A DNA stretch of 52,792 nt from Yinghuangia elevatio. Its GTDB lineage: Bacteria; Actinomycetota; Actinomycetes; Streptomycetales; Streptomycetaceae. Below, one piece after another: positions 49,253 through 52,792 of the stretch; position 1 is the first letter of the stretch, and each line of letters opens with the position of its first letter. The stretch is taken from NCBI RefSeq assembly GCF_040649515.1, contig NZ_JBEZFP010000055.1:1-52792 (forward strand), in the 5' to 3' direction. Both the position numbers and the translations under genes were made by a program. The notes below the pieces were generated by a model, which saw nothing but the letters and a program-made list of their open reading frames with translations, made no database searches and was not told the DNA's origin.

Positions 49253-49476
49253 TGGCCGAACCCGAACTCTGGACCATCGACCAGGCCGCCGAACACATCG
49301 GCGCCGCATCCACCGGCAGTGCACGCAAGACCCTGTCCCGGTGGGGCGTCACCGCAGTCGGCTACCAGCGGCACCCCGAATCCGGGCGCCCCGCCGCCCG
49401 GTACCTCGCCGACGACGTCCGCGCCGCCCACGCCAACCGGCCCGGACGCGGCGCACGCACCGACCTCCAGCAGTAG
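49252..49476 (+). CDS. Small HTH/excisionase-like DNA-binding protein
   Basis: A 74-residue protein. WTIDQAAEHIGAASTGSARKT followed by LSRWGVTAVGYQRHPESG and ARYLADDVRAAH is the MerR/excisionase-type winged-helix pattern. It may bind the palindrome at 49005-49030 or act as a recombination directionality factor. It lies 25 kb from the integrase, so the second role is uncertain. Confidence 0.7.
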   Translation: MAEPELWTIDQAAEHIGAASTGSARKTLSRWGVTAVGYQRHPESGRPAARYLADDVRAAHANRPGRGARTDLQQ

Positions 49477-49486
49477 CCGCACACGA

Positions 49487-49518
49487 CGAAGGCCCGCCTC
49501 GAATGGGACGGGCCTTCG
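49487..49518 (+). terminator. Hairpin after HTH gene
   Basis: A perfect 10-bp stem CGAAGGCCCG/CGGGCCTTCG with a 12-base loop, 11 bases after the stop at 49476. Confidence 0.72.
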
Positions 49519-49615
49519 CCACGCAGCGGAACCCACCGCCCGCGCAGGTTCGCGAGAGCCGATGATGCAGGCAGCGTAGAGGGCGGGGCCGACAACAGCG
49601 GTGCGACACTGGACC

Positions 49616-49807
49616 ATGCGCTTCCGTCTCCTCGAAGCCGCCGACCGTGTCGCGCACTTCCTGTACGAGCCCGCGACCCTCGGCCGCCGCTGCGTCGCCT
49701 ACCCGGCCAGCCGCGACTGGCTCCACCGCATCCGGCTCATCCCCACGGCGTGGTTCGTCGCCATCTGCGACCGGTACGAAACCGCGCTCACCGGAGACGC
49801 GAGCTGA
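49616..49807 (+). CDS. Small hypothetical phage protein
   Basis: A 63-residue basic protein. Helices FRLLEAADRVAHFLYEP and DWLHRIRLIPTAWFVAIC; partly amphipathic, perhaps membrane-associated. Function unknown. Confidence 0.5.
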   Translation: MRFRLLEAADRVAHFLYEPATLGRRCVAYPASRDWLHRIRLIPTAWFVAICDRYETALTGDAS

Positions 49808-49809
49808 CC

Positions 49810-50001
49810 ATGCGCTTCCGCTTCCCGCGCCTCCGACGCCGAGGCAACATGCCCGCGACCGGGTCCGGTACCGCGTACTGCGGCACCTGCGGGCGCGGCA
49901 CCCGCTACGGCACCAACGGACCCGACGCCCAGACCGTGCAGTGGCTCATGGGCGGGCACGACTGCGAACCGCCCGGGCTCATCGAAGGGATCGGTGACTG
50001 A
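49810..50001 (+). CDS. Small zinc-motif phage protein
   Basis: A 63-residue protein. A basic start (MRFRFPRLRRRG) is followed by AYCGTCGRGTRYG and later HDC, a possible zinc knuckle. Function unknown. Confidence 0.55.
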   Translation: MRFRFPRLRRRGNMPATGSGTAYCGTCGRGTRYGTNGPDAQTVQWLMGGHDCEPPGLIEGIGD

Positions 50002-50116
50002 CGTGCGCTTCCTCATCCGCTGCTGGGACGAGATCGCCTACCGCGACCCGGCGCGAGCATGCCTCGCGCTCGCGGGGATCCTCGGGTGCATCGCAATCAT
50101 CAGTGGAGTGACATGA
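49994..50116 (+). CDS. 40-residue membrane peptide
   Basis: A short frame from GTG 49994 that overlaps both neighbours (stop 50116 overlaps the ATG at 50113). ARACLALAGILGCIAIISGV is one transmembrane helix. Overlaps on both sides support it. Function unknown. Confidence 0.55.
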   Translation: MTDVRFLIRCWDEIAYRDPARACLALAGILGCIAIISGVT

Positions 50117-50547
50117 CCGACGACCTTGTGGCGTGGTTGACGGAACAGCTTGACCACGACCAGCGCATCGCCGAGAGCACCCGGCAGGCAAGCCCGAGCT
50201 GGCAGAACTTCGACATGGACGGCGAGCTTCGCGACGACGTCAACGCCGGAACCGTGTGCATCGCAGGCGACGCCGACCGCGCCCACATCGCCCTGCACGA
50301 CCCCGCGCGGGTGCTGCGGGAGATCGCGGCGAAGAAGGCAATCATCAAAGCCCACGGCCCCCACCTGCTGTACCACCAGGTCGTGAAGGACTACGACGGC
50401 AGCCAACGCCTGGGCACGCTGGTCCGCTGTCGAAGCTGCGAACCACCGCAGGAGATCACCCGCGACACATGGCCCTGCCCGACGCTTCGCCACATGGCCG
50501 CCGTGTACGCCGACAGGCCCGGGTACGACGAAAGCTGGCGCCCCTGA
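50113..50547 (+). CDS. DUF6221-family protein
   Basis: A 144-residue protein. It has the DUF6221 pattern: MTDDLVAWLTEQLDHDQRIA, HIALHDPARVLREIAAKKAII and a closing RHMAAVYADRPGYDESWRP. These proteins are common in streptomycetes and their phages; function unknown. Followed by 129 bases with a small AGGGT-GGGG-ACCCT hairpin. Confidence 0.85.
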   Translation: MTDDLVAWLTEQLDHDQRIAESTRQASPSWQNFDMDGELRDDVNAGTVCIAGDADRAHIALHDPARVLREIAAKKAIIKAHGPHLLYHQVVKDYDGSQRLGTLVRCRSCEPPQEITRDTWPCPTLRHMAAVYADRPGYDESWRP

Positions 50548-50676
50548 GCGAACCGATTCGGCCAACTCCCTGACAGGGCACGGCGAAACCGGCAAGCTGG
50601 ACCGCCTCAGGGTGGGGACCCTCCGCACAACCAGCGCGCCCACGCGCGCCCGCAGACGCCGAGCCCAGGGGGACAC

Positions 50677-51306
50677 ATGAACCGCGCCATCACTGCCCTC
50701 GCAGCCGCAGCAACAGCCCTACTCCTTGCCGCATGCAGCGACGACGGCGACAAACTCGTCACCCAACCCAACGCCCCGAGCATCGTCACCGCGCCCACCC
50801 AGCCCGGCGCGCCGCCAGCCGACGCACCCGCGGCCGACGCCACGACCCCAGCCGCTGCACCCAGCAGCACCGCGCCCGCCCAACCCCCAGCCGCCAAAAT
50901 CGGCGACACCATCACCATCAAGGGCTCCACCGAAGGCAACAGCCTCGACGCCACCATCGTCAAAATCGTCGACCCCGCGGCCGCCAGCAACGAATACATG
51001 ACCGCCAACGCCGGCCAACGCTTCGTCGCCGTGCAATGGCGAATCGTCAACAACGGCGTCCGACCCATCGACGTCGGCCCCACCTCCGGGTCGTCCGTCA
51101 TCGACGTCGACGGCCAGCAGTTCAGCCCCACCTACCAGCCCACGACCGCAGGACCGGCCTACCCGTCGTCCTCGACGATCCCCGTCGGCGGCACCCGCCT
51201 CGGCTTCGTCGTGTACGAGGTGCCGAAAGCGTCCAAGATCCGCGAGATCCAGTTCGACCCCAGCATGGGACTCGGCTCGCAGATCGGCCAATGGACCGTG
51301 GGCTGA
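50677..51306 (+). CDS. Phage lipoprotein with DUF4352-like domain
   Basis: A 209-residue protein. Residues 1-20 are a lipoprotein signal (TALLLAAC lipobox, mature Cys20). A 50-residue Pro/Ala/Thr linker precedes a beta-sandwich domain (GDTITIKGSTEGNSLDATIVK, QRFVAVQWRIVNNGVRPIDV, GFVVYEVPKAS) of the DUF4352 type. It would sit on the outer face of the membrane. Phage lipoproteins often block DNA entry by related phages. A clear intrinsic terminator follows, so it is an independent unit, as expected for a lysogenic-conversion gene. Confidence 0.82.
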   Translation: MNRAITALAAAATALLLAACSDDGDKLVTQPNAPSIVTAPTQPGAPPADAPAADATTPAAAPSSTAPAQPPAAKIGDTITIKGSTEGNSLDATIVKIVDPAAASNEYMTANAGQRFVAVQWRIVNNGVRPIDVGPTSGSSVIDVDGQQFSPTYQPTTAGPAYPSSSTIPVGGTRLGFVVYEVPKASKIREIQFDPSMGLGSQIGQWTVG

Positions 51307-51365
51307 CCGCGCGCCGACTTGCACGACGATCACCAGAGTGACACCATCTTTTCGGCACCCCATGC

Positions 51366-51405
51366 CCGAAAACGTTCGCCCCCAGGAACCCTGGGGGCGT
51401 TTTCG
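51366..51405 (+). terminator. Intrinsic terminator after lipoprotein gene
   Basis: A perfect 10-bp GC stem (CGCCCCCAGG at 51377-51386, CCTGGGGGCG at 51390-51399) with 3-base loop, followed by TTTTC; an outer AAAACG/CGTTTT pairing is also visible. The best intrinsic terminator of the window. Confidence 0.88.
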
Positions 51406-51421
51406 CGTCCAAGGAGGTGCC

Positions 51422-51751
51422 GTGTACGACGAGAACGAAGACCGCGTCCGCATCGGCATCAGCGCCGCCGCCTACGCCAAAGAAGTCGGCATCGACCGAT
51501 CGCAGATCAACCGGTGGGCCACCCGCGGCTACCTCAACGCCGACGGCGAACGCGTCCACGTCAAGCCCGTCGGCTATCGCAAGGTCGGCAAACGCAAGTA
51601 CCCCGTGTACGACCGCGGCGACCTCGCCGACGCCGAACGCGCCACCCGCGACCGCGCGCCCACCCTCCGAGGCGAACCGGCCATCGCCGCCCGCCAGTTG
51701 ATGAAGCGGCCCCACCTCGCGAGCCAACTGCCCCGGGAGACAGCCGCATGA
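51422..51751 (+). CDS. HTH DNA-binding protein
   Basis: A 109-residue protein from GTG 51422 (AAGGAGGT upstream). ISAAAYAKEVGIDRSQINRW is a helix-turn-helix and YRKVGKRKYPVYDRGDLADA the wing, as in excisionase/MerR-type proteins. The rest is basic and helical. Might regulate late genes beyond the window. Confidence 0.7.
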   Translation: MYDENEDRVRIGISAAAYAKEVGIDRSQINRWATRGYLNADGERVHVKPVGYRKVGKRKYPVYDRGDLADAERATRDRAPTLRGEPAIAARQLMKRPHLASQLPRETAA

Positions 51752-52026
51752 TCGACGGATTCGCCATGGAGCCCTACCCCGACGGCGCAGACATCGAGAT
51801 CTTCGAGCGACGCAACGGCACCACCGAAGGCGCCAACGTCGTCACACCCAACGAGATCCGCATCAACGGCGTCGGCGTCCTCATGCCAGCCGGCCGGGCG
51901 ATCGTGATCGACCCGATCGACTTCGACCACCCGGCCGCCATCGTCACGGTCACCATGTACGCCAGCCGGGTCCGCATCCACCAGCACCCCGAAAACGACG
52001 TGGTGACCAAGGACGAGCCTTCGTAG
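51748..52026 (+). CDS. Hypothetical phage protein
   Basis: A 92-residue beta-rich protein (ATGA overlap). ADIEIFERRNG, NEIRINGVGVLMPAGRAIVI and VTVTMYASRVRIHQH strands; such short beta proteins are conserved in actinophages. Function unknown. Confidence 0.6.
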   Translation: MIDGFAMEPYPDGADIEIFERRNGTTEGANVVTPNEIRINGVGVLMPAGRAIVIDPIDFDHPAAIVTVTMYASRVRIHQHPENDVVTKDEPS

Positions 52027-52039
52027 TCTCGTTGCATGG

Positions 52040-52118
52040 GCGTTGAGCGCTGGGCGCGAGCGGGGCTGTAAACCCCGCGCCCTCACGGGCATGCGAGGTT
52101 CGATTCCTCGGCAGCGCA
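52040..52118 (+). tRNA. tRNA-Tyr-like gene (anticodon GTA) with shortened D arm
   Basis: T-arm CGAGG-TTCGATT-CCTCG, anticodon arm CGGGG-CTGTAAA-CCCCG (GTA, with T33 before it), a class-II long variable arm GCCC-TCAC-GGGC, and 3' acceptor GCAGCGC followed by A. The 5' strand may be GCGTTGA (52040) or GCGCTGG (52047); both leave a mismatch at the last acceptor pair. The D arm is at most two or three pairs, or absent with the second choice. Function as a normal tRNA is uncertain. Confidence 0.6.
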
Positions 52119-52233
52119 CGGGCCAGGATGCTTGGCGGGTCGCTCCCGTGCAGGGCCTGGATAGGGCGGACCAGTCATTCGGATCGCACCACCCCCAGAA
52201 CCATGTGGTGGTTGCCCCGTCGGCCCCGCCTGA

Positions 52234-52305
52234 TGGCTTGTAGCTCAGAGGTAGAGCAGCGTCCTGATACGGCGTGCCGCGCAGGTTCAACTCCTGCCAA
52301 GCCAA
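52234..52305 (+). tRNA. tRNA-Ile (anticodon GAT)
   Basis: A full 72-base cloverleaf. Acceptor TGGCTTG/CAAGCCA, D-arm GCTC-AGAGGTA-GAGC, anticodon loop CTGATAC in stem GCGTC/GGCGT (two wobble pairs), T-arm GCAGG-TTCAACT-CCTGC. Reads ATC. The next gene's ribosome site starts just after it. Confidence 0.88.
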
Positions 52306-52319
52306 CGAAGGAGCCCCCG

Positions 52320-52607
52320 ATGGCCAAGCGCGCCGACGTCACCACCGCCATGGTGCTGACCGCGATCCACGAGCACTACATGGACGCGTACGAACACCTC
52401 GCCAAGCGATTCCCGCCGAAGGTCGTCATCGCCGCGTTCTACCGCGACAACGACCGCGGCCTCATCGACTACGGCGTCAGCGCCACCCGCCCGTTTCTCA
52501 CGCCTGAAGGTCGCGCGGCCCTCGGGGTTCCAGAACCGGGCTCCGGACCTGGGCACTTCGCTGAACTCCTGAGCCTTCTGGACGAGATGCGCAGGACGTT
52601 CGCGTAA
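52320..52607 (+). CDS. Hypothetical phage protein
   Basis: A 95-residue protein from ATG 52320 (GAAGGAG upstream, directly after the tRNA). Helical: TTAMVLTAIHEHYMDAYEHL, then AKRFPPKVVIAAFYRDNDRG and a C-terminal helix LLSLLDEMRRTF. Conserved-looking phage protein; function unknown. Confidence 0.65.
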   Translation: MAKRADVTTAMVLTAIHEHYMDAYEHLAKRFPPKVVIAAFYRDNDRGLIDYGVSATRPFLTPEGRAALGVPEPGSGPGHFAELLSLLDEMRRTFA

Positions 52608-52611
52608 CCCC

Positions 52612-52673
52612 AACGGCCAACCGGCCGTTAGCAATCCGAGGCCCCGCAGCGCACCCCGTCGCTCCGGGGCCTC
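52612..52673 (+). terminator. Two consecutive hairpins
   Basis: AACGGCC-AACC-GGCCGTT (52612-52629), then a 9-bp stem GAGGCCCCG/CGGGGCCTC (52638-52646 with 52665-52673). They directly follow the stop at 52607 and separate that gene from the tRNA-like element. Confidence 0.75.
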
Positions 52674-52689
52674 ACCCATGAACGGGAGC

Positions 52690-52754
52690 GCTGCCGGCAG
52701 ACGAGGGCTGTCGTCCCTGCTGGCCAGTACCGGTTCGACTCCGGAACGGCAGCG
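52690..52754 (+). other. tRNA-like element without D arm (GTC in the anticodon position)
   Basis: Acceptor GCTGCCG pairs with CGGCAGC (extended by C/G outside). An anticodon-like arm AGGG-CTGTCGT-CCCT shows GTC (Asp) preceded by T33. A canonical T-loop lies in CCGG-TTCGACT-CCGG. Only about six bases connect the acceptor to the anticodon arm, too few for a D arm. Total about 64 bases. It may be a degraded tRNA, a D-armless tRNA, or a tRNA mimic. It is close to the right window edge. Confidence 0.5.
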
Positions 52755-52792
52755 TCGCCTGAAACCCCGGCCGCCGCGCCCCGCCCCCGGGG

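Larger units (their letters stand above)
23030..52792. mobile_element. Prophage: integrase and early region (right end outside window)
   Basis: From the integrase rightward the gene style changes. There are many short co-directional genes with ATGA/GTGA/TGATG overlaps, Cys-rich miniproteins, a BRO antirepressor, YqaJ-RecT, a replication initiator, an RNA ligase and tRNA genes. This is the early region of an actinomycete siphovirus. No terminase, capsid, tail or lysis gene is visible, so it continues past the window. The left border is inferred to lie between 23028 and 23131; no att repeat can be tested here. The base composition is close to the host's. Confidence 0.82.

Noticed and set aside
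52119..52233. A further tRNA between tRNA-Tyr-like and tRNA-Ile
   Set aside because: A CACCAC/GTGGTG hairpin is present but no T-loop motif or acceptor pairing could be found.

Overview
The window is high-GC DNA from a Streptomyces-like actinomycete. GTG and TTG starts are frequent, codon third positions are strongly G/C, and the gene content is typical of streptomycetes (F420/LLM oxidoreductase, DUF4259, DUF6197, DUF6221, CutC, PadR and two-component/ABC modules). It splits into an ordinary chromosomal part (about 1-23,030) and the integrase and early region of a siphovirus-type prophage (about 23,130 to the right edge).

Chromosomal part: a 5'-truncated gene; a small membrane protein; a tandem-HTH regulator; an alpha/beta hydrolase; cutC; a LuxR-type response regulator and its histidine kinase (4706-6639), divergent from an ABC ATPase/permease pair (6738-8680); an anchored DsbA-like thioredoxin; tandem tRNA-Arg(TCT) and tRNA-Met(CAT); a zinc-ribbon SDR coupled to a leucine-rich-repeat protein; a PadR regulator with a palindromic operator; an LLM oxidoreductase; an alanine-type aminotransferase; an SDR and SnoaL-like pair; a GNAT; two VOC proteins; and a siderophore-interacting flavoprotein with a palindromic operator at the prophage border.

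Prophage part: tyrosine integrase (23132-24064); a control region in which two homologous small regulators are separated by a repeat-rich intergenic region; and a BRO-type antirepressor (25908-26708). A long rightward operon follows, with start and stop codons overlapping at most junctions. It carries YqaJ exonuclease and RecT (29993-31776), a YhhQ/VUT-family transporter next to a DpdA-like DNA transglycosylase (33774-34959), a RuvC-like resolvase, a CoiA-like nuclease, a replication initiator with a candidate internal origin (37498-38655), a probable helicase-loader-like protein, DUF4326, a vWA protein lacking its first metal-binding motif, a block of Cys-rich proteins, a T4-Rnl1-type RNA ligase, a ribbon-helix-helix repressor with palindromic operators, a DUF4352-like lipoprotein, HTH proteins and phage tRNA or tRNA-like genes (52040-52754). 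No capsid, tail, terminase or lysis genes are visible, so the structural half and attR presumably lie to the right.

The most notable system is the transporter plus DpdA pair. It predicts that the phage imports a 7-deazaguanine base (preQ0 or preQ1) and exchanges it into its DNA, which would give protection from restriction without a complete biosynthetic pathway. Other unusual features are the candidate origin built into the replication gene, the D-arm-poor tRNA-like elements and the MIDAS-deleted vWA protein.
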